7,481 nucleotides of DNA from an uncultured Ruminococcus sp. (lineage in GTDB: Bacteria; Bacillota; Clostridia; Oscillospirales; Acutalibacteraceae), in assembly GCA_946414115.1 (NCBI GenBank), contig CAMKNF010000098.1, positions 1-7,481 on the forward strand, in the 5' to 3' direction. Below the pieces are notes generated by a model. The model was not told where the DNA came from, ran no database searches, and saw only the letters and a list, made by a program, of their open reading frames with translations. Made by a program: the position numbers and the translations under genes. Shown one piece after another: positions 1 to 5,618 of this stretch. Position 1 is the first letter of the stretch, and every line of letters starts with the position of its first letter.

Positions 1-1069
1 AAATGCACACCACAGGGATAGTTATTTTCTGAATAAATCTGCCAAACCTCTTGAATTTTGGCAAAAACGGTTTGTGTTTTGTCTTGTCGAGGAGCTTATA
101 AGTTGAAAGAATAAGCGCAGGCATAAAGATAAATACAGTAATAAGGCTGATTGCAACGCCTTTTGCAAGTGCAAGTCCGAGGTCGGCGCCGATTCCGAAA
201 CGCATAAGAATGAGTGCGAGGAATCCGATTACCGTAGTAAGTCCGCTTGAAAGAATCGAGGTTGTCGATTTGCAGAGTGCATCAACCATTGCACTTTCGG
301 GATTGTCATTTACCTTTCGGCATTCTTCAAACCTGTGAATGAGAAAAACAGAATAGTCGAGTGAAACGGCAAGCTGTAAAACAGAGCCGGCGGCATTTGT
401 GACGAATGAAATTTCACCGAATATTGCGTTTGAGCCGTTGTTAAGAATAATTGCAGCTCCGAGTCCCAGAAGAACAATAATAGGCTCAAACCATGATTTT
501 GTAGTAATAATGAGAACAATAAGCACAAAGAGAACGGCGATTATTGTTATTATTCTGATTTCCGAAACTGTATTTGTAGTGGCAACTGCGGTGGAAACCG
601 CACTTCCTGTAAGAACGTTGTCGTCACCGATAATTTTTCTTATTTCCTGCGTTGCAGATATTCTGCTGTGTTCCTCAATCGTTACGGTAAACAAAGTGTT
701 GTTGTCCTTGTAGTAGGTTTCAACTGTGTCCGTATCAAGTGAAGACAGAGGAACGGTAATGTCTGATGCATCATCAAGCCACATAACGTCGATAACGCCG
801 CTTACCTTTTCAATCTTTTCTTTGTATTCAAGAGCCTGCGGAACTGTCACATCGTAAATCATAACTCTGGTATTAGGAATATCTCCGTCAAACTCATCTT
901 TCATAACGTCAATCGAAATTGTTGACTCGCAGTCTTCGGGAAGATAGTCGTTTATATCATAGTTTACTTCGACTATATTCTGCAAAATCATACATACAAT
1001 AAACAGTATGGCAAAAATTACAATTATCATCTTTCTGTGCTTTACAATGCCGGAATAAAATTTTTTCAA
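1..1069 (-). CDS. MMPL/RND-family transporter, N-terminal half (3' end cut by window edge)
   Basis: An open frame of 356 codons runs from a TTG at 1069 off the left edge. An in-frame TAA sits directly before the TTG, and GGAAGGAG lies 9 bases upstream, so TTG is the probable start; the next Met is residue 14. Layout: TM1 about residues 14-30, an extracytoplasmic loop domain about 31-170, then a block of five helices (about 171-189, 195-211, 220-244, 270-290, 297-321), with a further segment starting near 347. That is the first repeat of the 12-TM RND fold. The stretch AVSLDYSVFLIHRFEE (234-249) is the typical TM4 motif of MMPL proteins, with the conserved Asp-Tyr pair at 238-239. Such proteins use ion gradients to export lipids, drugs or peptides; the substrate cannot be told here. 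The divergent TetR gene is the likely regulator. Family is sure, function is not. Confidence 0.93.
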   Translation of the reverse strand, partial: MKKFYSGIVKHRKMIIVIFAILFIVCMILQNIVEVNYDINDYLPEDCESTISIDVMKDEFDGDIPNTRVMIYDVTVPQALEYKEKIEKVSGVIDVMWLDDASDITVPLSSLDTDTVETYYKDNNTLFTVTIEEHSRISATQEIRKIIGDDNVLTGSAVSTAVATTNTVSEIRIITIIAVLFVLIVLIITTKSWFEPIIVLLGLGAAIILNNGSNAIFGEISFVTNAAGSVLQLAVSLDYSVFLIHRFEECRKVNDNPESAMVDALCKSTTSILSSGLTTVIGFLALILMRFGIGADLGLALAKGVAISLITVFIFMPALILSTYKLLDKTKHKPFLPKFKRFGRFIQKITIPVVCI

Positions 1070-1078
1070 TTAACTCTG

Positions 1079-1086
1079 CTCCTTCC
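1079..1086 (-). promoter_or_regulatory. Ribosome binding site fixing the TTG start of the transporter
   Basis: On the minus strand GGAAGGAG ends 9 bases before the TTG at 1069. With the stop codon immediately upstream of that TTG, it decides the start. No other start has such a site. Confidence 0.75.
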
Positions 1087-1106
1087 AAATCTTATTTTTA
1101 TGCCTG

Positions 1107-1135
1107 ATTATAGAAAATTATATTTTTTCATACAA
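1107..1135 (-). promoter_or_regulatory. Sigma-A-type promoter of the MMPL transporter
   Basis: On the minus strand TTGTAT (1135-1130) is followed after 17 bases by a perfect TATAAT (1112-1107). This would start transcription around base 1100, leaving a leader of about 30 bases that includes the ribosome site. A second TATAAT (1122-1117) lies 4 bases upstream but has no good -35 partner. Confidence 0.6.
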
Positions 1136-1190
1136 CTATAAAACGGCTAATATTACATAGCTGTATAAAAATTACACAAAAAAGCCTTAA

Positions 1191-1235
1191 TGACGGTCAA
1201 ATTTCAAGCTTTGTGTGTTGCAAATTTGCCCGTCA
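1191..1235. promoter_or_regulatory. Probable TetR operator: 14-bp inverted repeat
   Basis: The left arm TGACGGTCAAATTT (1191-1204) and right arm AAATTTGCCCGTCA (1222-1235) are inverted copies with 13 of 14 positions matching, separated by 17 bases. The left arm also contains the perfect small palindrome TGAC-G-GTCA. The right arm overlaps the -35 box of the TetR gene promoter, so a bound protein would block transcription of the repressor. It lies about 55 bp upstream of the transporter's -35. Each arm could be one half-site of a wide operator, or a separate site about 31 bp (three helical turns) apart. Binding by the adjacent TetR protein is inferred from position. Confidence 0.6.
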
Positions 1236-1245
1236 ACTGTATAAT
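1218..1245 (+). promoter_or_regulatory. Sigma-A-type promoter of the TetR gene
   Basis: TTGCAA (1218-1223) and a perfect TATAAT (1240-1245) are separated by 16 bases, giving a start near 1252 and a leader of about 26 bases. The -35 box and part of the spacer fall inside the right arm of the inverted repeat at 1191-1235, which fits autorepression. Confidence 0.6.
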
Positions 1246-1277
1246 AAATATAATCTGAAATTACGGAAGGTGCATTT

Positions 1278-1871
1278 ATGAAACATTCGGTTACAACGCT
1301 TAATACAAAACGCCTTATTGCCGCCTCGCTTAAAAAGATTATGTCAAAAAAGCCCTTTTCAAAAATTACCGTGACTGAAATCATTAAGGACTGCGGCATA
1401 AACAGGAAAACATTTTACTACCATTTTGCCGACATTTACGCTTTGCTTAAGTGGATGTTTGAGGAGGAAGCCGTTGAGGTTGTCAAAAATTTTGATATTT
1501 ATACTAATCCCGAGGAAGCAATAGAATTTGTCTTTGAGTACGTTGAAAAAAACGAGCATATCATTAACTGTGCATATGATTCAATCGGTAGGGAAGAGAT
1601 GAAAAACTTTTTCTCGTCTGATTTCAGGGGAATCATCAGCGGACTTATTACCGACGCAGAAAAAAGCTTTGGAGTAACGCTTGATGAAAATTACAAAAAA
1701 TTCCTCACTAATTTCTACACGGAGGCTTTCTCGGGAATGCTTATCGACTGGGTGAAAGACAGAGAGTTTAAGGACAAAAAATTGACGGTAGAATATGTAA
1801 CGAAAACGGTAAAAAGCACAATCGAGGGTGTTATGAGAAAAGAAAAGGAAAATAAATCTGCTCCCGACTGA
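1278..1871 (+). CDS. TetR/AcrR-family transcriptional repressor
   Basis: A 197-residue protein, normal for the family. The N-terminal DNA-binding domain spans about residues 8-55; the helix-turn-helix is about 28-51, with the diagnostic run TVTEIIKDCGINRKTFYYHF (31-50). The C-terminal domain (about 60-190) is all-helical and should bind the inducer and form the dimer. It resembles the DhaS-like TetR C-terminal type common in Firmicutes (inferred from the overall look, not a search). GGAAGG lies 7 bases before the ATG. It is transcribed divergently from the MMPL transporter, the usual arrangement for a pump and its repressor, and its promoter overlaps a strong inverted repeat. Expected role: repress itself and the transporter until a toxic or lipid-like ligand binds. 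The ligand is unknown. Confidence 0.93.
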   Translation: MKHSVTTLNTKRLIAASLKKIMSKKPFSKITVTEIIKDCGINRKTFYYHFADIYALLKWMFEEEAVEVVKNFDIYTNPEEAIEFVFEYVEKNEHIINCAYDSIGREEMKNFFSSDFRGIISGLITDAEKSFGVTLDENYKKFLTNFYTEAFSGMLIDWVKDREFKDKKLTVEYVTKTVKSTIEGVMRKEKENKSAPD

Positions 1872-1891
1872 AAAACAAATTGCCCATAATC

Positions 1892-1919
1892 TTGTAAAAT
1901 GTTATCTGATATTTTACAA
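1892..1919. repeat. Perfect 9-bp palindrome between TetR gene and pyk
   Basis: TTGTAAAAT (1892-1900) and its exact inverse ATTTTACAA (1911-1919) flank a 10-base loop. The stem is nearly all A/T and no T-run follows on either strand, so it is a poor intrinsic terminator. It ends 8 bases before the -35 box of pyk, so an operator or activator site for pyk is possible. Its role is undecided. Confidence 0.45.
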
Positions 1920-1927
1920 AACAATGA

Positions 1928-1956
1928 TTGAAATTACTTCCTGCATAATATATAAT
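1928..1956 (+). promoter_or_regulatory. Strong sigma-A promoter of the pyk operon
   Basis: TTGAAA (1928-1933) and TATAAT (1951-1956) are separated by exactly 17 bases, one mismatch from full consensus. Transcription should start near 1963, giving a leader of about 55 bases before the pyk ATG, with GAAGGGA (2001-2007) as ribosome site. A strong constitutive promoter fits a glycolytic gene. Confidence 0.75.
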
Positions 1957-2017
1957 TAAATTAGTATAGGAAATCATAATAATCGGAACAAACTCTATAC
2001 GAAGGGACGTAATTTCA

Positions 2018-3460
2018 ATGAGAAAAACAAAAATTGTATGTACCATCGGTCCGGCTTGTAACACAAAGGAAATGCTCCTTAAAATGATTGACGCAGGAAT
2101 GAACGTTGCAAGAGTAAATATGTCGCACGGCACATATGACGAGCTTGAAAAGCTTTTTGCAACAATAAAGGAAGCAATCCGTGAAAGCGGAAAGAATGTT
2201 TCCATTCTTCTTGATACAAAAGGTCCCGAAGTGAGAGTGGGCACTTTCAAGGACGGCGGAGTAAAGCTTGAAGAGGGCAAAACCTTTTCGCTTTTAAAGG
2301 AATGTGAACAGGGCGATCAAAACGGCGTAGGGTTATCTTTCCCGAAGCTTGTTGACCTGTTCTATGCTGAAAGCGCAAAGGCAGTCGGCAGAGAGCTTTT
2401 GCTTGACGACGGAATTATTTCGCTTGTGGTCAAAGAGGTTAAAGAGGACAGAATTGTCTGCACTGTCAACAAGGGCGGTACGCTCAAAAACCGCAAGAGC
2501 ATAAATATCCCCGGTTACTACATCAATATGCCCTATGTCAGCGCACAGGACAGAAAGGATATTGAGTTCGGTCTTACACACGGCGCAAATGTTGTTGCAG
2601 CTTCGTTTGTACGTACCCACGAGGACGTAAGAACCTTAAGAGATTTTATCGACAGCATCGGCTTTGAATATGTTGAAATTATCGCAAAGATTGAAAATCA
2701 GAGCGGCGTTGACGATATGGACGCAATTATGGATTACGCAGACGGAATTATGGTAGCAAGAGGCGATATGGGCGTTGAAATTCCGTTTATCAAGCTCCCT
2801 GAAATACAGAAAACGCTTATCAGAAAATGCGTTGCAAGGGGTAAATATGTAATCACAGCAACACAGATGCTTGAAAGTATGACAACTGCTCCACGTCCTA
2901 CACGTGCCGAAATCAGCGACGTTGCAAACGCAGTTTACGACGGTACCAGCGCAGTAATGCTTTCAGCCGAGTCGGCGGCAGGCAAGTACCCCGTTGAAAG
3001 CGTAAAGGCGCTTGACGCTATCTGTACAGAGGCGGAGAATAACGGCGAGTTTACCGCACTTCACGAGTATATTGAAGCTCATTCGGTCAAGGATAAAAAT
3101 GCAATCAGAGGAAGTATCTGCAAGGCGGCAAAGGAAATTGCGGCAGAGGTAGGCGCAAAGGCTATTATTGTTGAGAGTGCAACGGGCAGAGTTGCAAGGG
3201 CAATGGTTCATTTCAGACCCGAAGTTCCTGTTATCGCCGTTGTTACCTCACAGCTTGTTTGCAGAAAGCTCTGCCTGAACTGGGGTGTTACCGCTTTAAT
3301 CGGCGAGGAAAAACGTACCTCGGACGCAATAACAAAGCAGGCTATGGAAAAGGCACTCAGCACAGGACTTGTCCACAAGGGAGATACGGTTGTAGTGCTT
3401 TCGTCAAACAGAACCTGCCCGACCTCAAGCACAGACTCACTCAATATAAGGATACTTTGA
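2018..3460 (+). CDS. pyk: Pyruvate kinase
   Basis: Cytosolic enzyme making pyruvate and ATP from phosphoenolpyruvate and ADP, the last step of glycolysis. The 480 residues match the standard length; the extra PEP-utiliser domain of Bacillus-type enzymes is absent. Visible sites: ARVNMSHG (31-38; Arg32, Asn34, Ser36), LLDTKGPEVR (64-73; Asp66, Thr67), catalytic lysine 224 with Glu226 in IIAKIENQSG, the Mg-binding Asp250 in MVARGDMGVEIP (245-256), and ATQMLESM (281-288; Thr282). The B domain is about 72-170 and the regulatory C domain about 345-480. The C-terminal effector loop (NRTCPTSSTDS, 464-474) lacks the usual P-S-G-T-T-N pattern of fructose-bisphosphate-activated enzymes, so its allosteric control may differ. 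It is the first gene of a plus-strand run and the kinase gene starts 1 bp after its stop. Confidence 0.98.
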   Translation: MRKTKIVCTIGPACNTKEMLLKMIDAGMNVARVNMSHGTYDELEKLFATIKEAIRESGKNVSILLDTKGPEVRVGTFKDGGVKLEEGKTFSLLKECEQGDQNGVGLSFPKLVDLFYAESAKAVGRELLLDDGIISLVVKEVKEDRIVCTVNKGGTLKNRKSINIPGYYINMPYVSAQDRKDIEFGLTHGANVVAASFVRTHEDVRTLRDFIDSIGFEYVEIIAKIENQSGVDDMDAIMDYADGIMVARGDMGVEIPFIKLPEIQKTLIRKCVARGKYVITATQMLESMTTAPRPTRAEISDVANAVYDGTSAVMLSAESAAGKYPVESVKALDAICTEAENNGEFTALHEYIEAHSVKDKNAIRGSICKAAKEIAAEVGAKAIIVESATGRVARAMVHFRPEVPVIAVVTSQLVCRKLCLNWGVTALIGEEKRTSDAITKQAMEKALSTGLVHKGDTVVVLSSNRTCPTSSTDSLNIRIL

Positions 3461-3461
3461 T

Positions 3462-3980
3462 ATGGATAATATAATTTTAATCGGAATGCCCGGCTCAGGA
3501 AAAAGTACGCTCGGCGTACTGCTTGCAAAGGCGCTGGGATATTCCTTTACCGATACCGATTTAATAATCAGCAGAATTGCAGGCAAGCCCCTGCAAAAAA
3601 TCCTCGACGAGGACGGACTCGACAGCTTTCTTGACATTGAGGAAAAGGTCGGAGCAGAGCTTGAATGCAACAGCACCGTAATTGCAACAGGCGGCTCAAT
3701 GGTGCTTTCCGAAGAAGCGATGAAGAATCTAAAAGCACAGGGCAAGGTTCTTTACATAAACGTTCCGCTTGACGAGATAAAGCGTAGAGTAACGAACATA
3801 AAGACAAGGGGAATAGCATTTAAAAAAGGTGAAACCCTTGATGATGTCTATAAAGTAAGAGTACCGCTCTACGAAAAGTACGCTGATATTACGGTAGACT
3901 TTGTTGATTGCACAAACGGCGGAATAGAGGACACTGTAAATTTAATGGTTGAGAAGATAAAGAACGGAGATGTTCTATGA
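3462..3980 (+). CDS. Shikimate-kinase-like P-loop kinase
   Basis: A 172-residue protein of the AroK fold and length. Walker A is GMPGSGKST (8-16), the magnesium/substrate DxD is Asp31-Asp33, the glycine-rich substrate loop is ATGGS (75-79), and the C-terminal RVPLYEKYAD (133-142) matches the R-x-PLY-x-x-x-AD signature. Shikimate kinase phosphorylates the 3-hydroxyl of shikimate in aromatic amino acid synthesis. Deviations: the FR pair whose Arg (Arg58 in M. tuberculosis SK) holds the shikimate carboxylate is FL here (56-57), the third glycine of GGG is Ser79, and the lid has TRGIAF (115-120) instead of RPLL. It may therefore act on another small hydroxyl substrate, or be a clade variant of AroK. 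AAGGA lies 9 bases upstream, within the end of pyk, and the 1-bp gap implies co-transcription. No other aromatic-pathway gene is nearby. Confidence 0.85.
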   Translation: MDNIILIGMPGSGKSTLGVLLAKALGYSFTDTDLIISRIAGKPLQKILDEDGLDSFLDIEEKVGAELECNSTVIATGGSMVLSEEAMKNLKAQGKVLYINVPLDEIKRRVTNIKTRGIAFKKGETLDDVYKVRVPLYEKYADITVDFVDCTNGGIEDTVNLMVEKIKNGDVL

Positions 3981-4378
3981 GATTAGACGGAATTGGTTTA
4001 TTTGTTGACGATATGGAAACAATGATTAGATTTTATCGTGATGTGCTTGGCTTTGAAATCAAGGAAGCCGAAGATGCGGTAAACGTATATCTTATAAAAG
4101 ACGGAACACTTTTTATGCTTTACGAAAGAAAAAACTTTGAAAAAATGACGATCAGAAAGTATGAATATCTTAAAGGATTAAACGGTCATTTTGAAATTGC
4201 GTTGTATGTAGATACTTTTGAAGAAGTTGATATTGAATTTGCAAAGGCAGTGTCAAAAGGAGCAACTCCTGTATTGGAACCTACAGATGAACCGTGGGGA
4301 CAAAGAACTTGCTATATCGCAGACCCTGAAGGAAATTTGATTGAAATCGGCTCATTCAACAAACCGTTTGAGCGATAA
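3977..4378 (+). CDS. VOC-superfamily (glyoxalase/bleomycin-resistance fold) protein
   Basis: A 133-residue protein with two beta-alpha-beta-beta-beta modules. The first opens with the family pattern GLFVDDMETMIRFYRDVLGFE (7-27). The second begins at FEIALYVDTFEEVD (72-85) and ends with the family signature WGQRTCYIADPEGNLIEIGSF (107-127). These proteins are usually dimeric metal enzymes (lyases, isomerases, dioxygenases) or drug binders. Of the common metal ligands, both glutamates have candidates (Glu50, Glu123), but the first-strand His is Gly5 and the second-module His appears to be Glu73. Metal use and reaction are therefore uncertain. The ATG overlaps the kinase stop as ATGA, which suggests translational coupling. 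The gene is visibly more AT-rich than pyk (4141-4200 is about 28% GC). No specific function can be assigned. Confidence 0.9.
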   Translation: MRLDGIGLFVDDMETMIRFYRDVLGFEIKEAEDAVNVYLIKDGTLFMLYERKNFEKMTIRKYEYLKGLNGHFEIALYVDTFEEVDIEFAKAVSKGATPVLEPTDEPWGQRTCYIADPEGNLIEIGSFNKPFER

Positions 4379-4403
4379 ATAGGAATTTGTAGGAGAAAAC
4401 GAA

Positions 4404-5012
4404 GTGACTTTTGATATAAAGAAATTAGAATGGACAAGAGAACCTGAAAGTTATGATATCGCTGATAATAGAATAGAAATAACCACAAAACCGTTTACGG
4501 ATTTATGGCAAAGAACCTATTATCATTTTAGGAATGACAATGCACCTGTATTGCAAATGCATACCAATGAGCGATTTTTTTCATTTACTGTAAAAACGGA
4601 ATTTGAAAGCAAGCATAGATTTGACCAATGTGGTATTGTAATGTATCTTGATAGTGATAATTGGTTAAAAGGCTCAATAGAATATGAGAATGAAAAATTT
4701 CAGCATTTAGGTAGTGTTGTTACAAATAACGGTTATTCTGATTGGGCAACTACTGAAATTAGTGTTGACATAAAATCTATGTGGTATAGGTTTAGCCGAA
4801 GAGAAGATGATTATTGTATTGAATGTTCTGAGGATGGTATAACATTCAAGCAGATGAGAATTTGCCATATGTGGAATGGCGGAGAAGAAATTTGTTTTGG
4901 AATTTATGCTTGCAGTCCGGAAGATTCTTCGTTTAAGGCAGTATTCACAAATATGGAGATTACCGAATGTAAATGGTTGGCACATAATGGACAAAAACCG
5001 GATTTGTGCTAA
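4404..5012 (+). CDS. DUF1349 (YesU-like) protein, concanavalin-A-like fold
   Basis: A 202-residue protein starting at GTG, with AGGAG (4391-4395) 8 bases upstream. DUF1349 hallmarks are visible: FDQCGIVMYLDSDNWLKGSIEYEN around 73-96, HLGSVVTNNGYSDWAT (101-116) with the conserved VVTN-x-G-x-SDW core, and CFGIYACSP (164-172). The family has a lectin-like beta-sandwich. B. subtilis YesU lies in a rhamnogalacturonan-use region, so sugar binding or a small-molecule role is often supposed but not proved. There is no signal peptide or membrane segment, so it is probably cytosolic. It follows the VOC gene after 25 bp and shares its low GC (4561-4620 is about 30%, 4741-4800 about 35%), so the two may have arrived together. 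The hairpin at 5070-5100 lies 57 bp past its stop. Confidence 0.9.
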   Translation: MTFDIKKLEWTREPESYDIADNRIEITTKPFTDLWQRTYYHFRNDNAPVLQMHTNERFFSFTVKTEFESKHRFDQCGIVMYLDSDNWLKGSIEYENEKFQHLGSVVTNNGYSDWATTEISVDIKSMWYRFSRREDDYCIECSEDGITFKQMRICHMWNGGEEICFGIYACSPEDSSFKAVFTNMEITECKWLAHNGQKPDLC

Positions 5013-5069
5013 CAGATTTGAATTTATATCAAATTAACAACTTCCACTTTAACATTTAGCTTATATAGT

Positions 5070-5100
5070 AAACGGCAGACTGTAATTCAGCCTGCCGTTT
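5070..5100. terminator. Bidirectional intrinsic terminator between convergent genes
   Basis: AAACGGCAG (5070-5078) pairs perfectly with CTGCCGTTT (5092-5100). After an A/C mismatch, an inner CTG/CAG pair (5080-5082, 5088-5090) closes a TAATT loop. The stem ends in a short T-run on both strands because its base is A/T. It sits between the convergent DUF1349 and mazF genes and probably ends both transcripts. The T-run is short (TTTGTCATTT on the plus strand). Confidence 0.75.
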
Positions 5101-5132
5101 GTCATTTACCGCACGTTTTATGTAGAGCGGTA

Positions 5133-5480
5133 TTATGCGTTTAGTCCGAATGAAATTGAAATAGCGTTGTTAATGTCGTTCATTGCGCTTTCATCAATTG
5201 AACCCATTTTTTCCTTTAAACGCTTTTTATCGATTGTTCTTACCTGTTCAAGCAGAACAACGCTGTCCTTTGCAAGTCCCGAGCTGTCTGCGTGCAGAGG
5301 AATGTGGGTGGGAAGATTTGCCTTTGACTGCTGGCTTGTGATTGCAGCGGCAATAACCGTCGGACTGAATCGGTTTCCCACGTTGTTCTGCACAATGAGA
5401 ACAGGTCTTATTCCGCCCTGTTCCGAGCCGACAACAGGGCTTAAATCGGCATAATAAATGTCACCACGACGTATATTCAA
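5133..5480 (-). CDS. mazF: MazF/NdoA-type mRNA interferase toxin
   Basis: A sequence-specific endoribonuclease of the MazF/PemK family that cuts mRNA and halts growth unless held by an antitoxin. From the TTG at 5480 it is 115 residues, close to B. subtilis NdoA (116). RRGDIYYADLSPVVGSEQGG (4-23) and IRPVLIVQNNVGNRFSPT (24-41) are near-identical to NdoA from memory. With this start the catalytic Arg25 and Thr48 fall at the NdoA numbers. A GTG at 5489 gives 118 residues, but GGAG (5494-5491) lies only 1 base before it and 10 before the TTG, so TTG is preferred. LLEQVRTIDKKRL is the conserved C-terminal block. No MazE-like gene precedes it: only 129-138 bases separate it from the lipoprotein gene. 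It is the last gene of the minus-strand group. Confidence 0.95.
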   Translation of the reverse strand: MNIRRGDIYYADLSPVVGSEQGGIRPVLIVQNNVGNRFSPTVIAAAITSQQSKANLPTHIPLHADSSGLAKDSVVLLEQVRTIDKKRLKEKMGSIDESAMNDINNAISISFGLNA

Positions 5481-5528
5481 GGCTTTCACGCTCCAAATAA
5501 TTTATTTACTGATATTTTTGCCTATCCG

Positions 5529-5547
5529 ATAGCTTTTATACAGCTAT
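5529..5547. repeat. Small palindrome in the mazF leader
   Basis: ATAGCT (5529-5534) and AGCTAT (5542-5547) are exact inverses with a 7-base loop. It lies just downstream of the predicted mazF -10 box, inside or at the start of the leader. It could be an operator or a weak RNA hairpin, but the stem is only 6 bp. Confidence 0.3.
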
Positions 5548-5550
5548 TAC

Positions 5551-5579
5551 ATAATATTTTTGGGCGTAAAATTTGTGAA
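5551..5579 (-). promoter_or_regulatory. Possible promoter of mazF
   Basis: On the minus strand TTCACA (5579-5574) and TATTAT (5556-5551) are separated by 17 bases, each one or two mismatches from consensus. Transcription would begin near 5544, leaving a leader of about 65 bases. The AT-rich gap makes chance matches likely, but an independent mazF promoter is plausible given the 130-bp gap to the lipoprotein gene. Confidence 0.4.
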
Positions 5580-5618
5580 TATTATTCCTTGACAGAATTT
5601 TAAATTTGTATGTATCAA

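Noticed and set aside
399..713. 104-codon plus-strand open frame
   Set aside because: It is antisense to the transporter, whose minus-strand frame shows clear MMPL motifs across the same bases.
1964..2000. GTATAG/CTATAC inverted repeat in the pyk leader, considered as a riboswitch stem
   Set aside because: Only 6 bp with a 25-base loop; the leader is about 55 bases, too short and unstructured for known riboswitches.
1831..2280. 149-codon minus-strand open frame across the TetR-pyk gap
   Set aside because: It runs against the pyk start and promoter, has no recognisable motif, and overlaps two well-supported genes.
3568..3819. 83-codon minus-strand frame inside the kinase gene
   Set aside because: It is antisense to a clear P-loop kinase, with low-complexity Leu/Cys/Arg content typical of a shadow frame.
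5016..5034. ATTTGA/TCAAAT hairpin just after the DUF1349 stop
   Set aside because: A 6-bp A/T stem with no T-run; the hairpin at 5070-5100 is a much better terminator.
5167..5454. 95-codon plus-strand open frame, considered as a possible antitoxin
   Set aside because: It lies wholly inside mazF on the opposite strand, has no ribosome site, and looks like the reverse reading of conserved MazF codons.
5490..5618. Possible small MazE gene upstream of mazF
   Set aside because: All minus-strand frames are broken by stops; the longest candidate is about 23 codons, far below the 70-90 residues of MazE proteins.
5589..5618. Plus-strand TTGACA as -35 of an antisense promoter
   Set aside because: The hexamer is perfect but no good -10 lies 16-18 bases downstream, and there is no plus-strand gene to serve.
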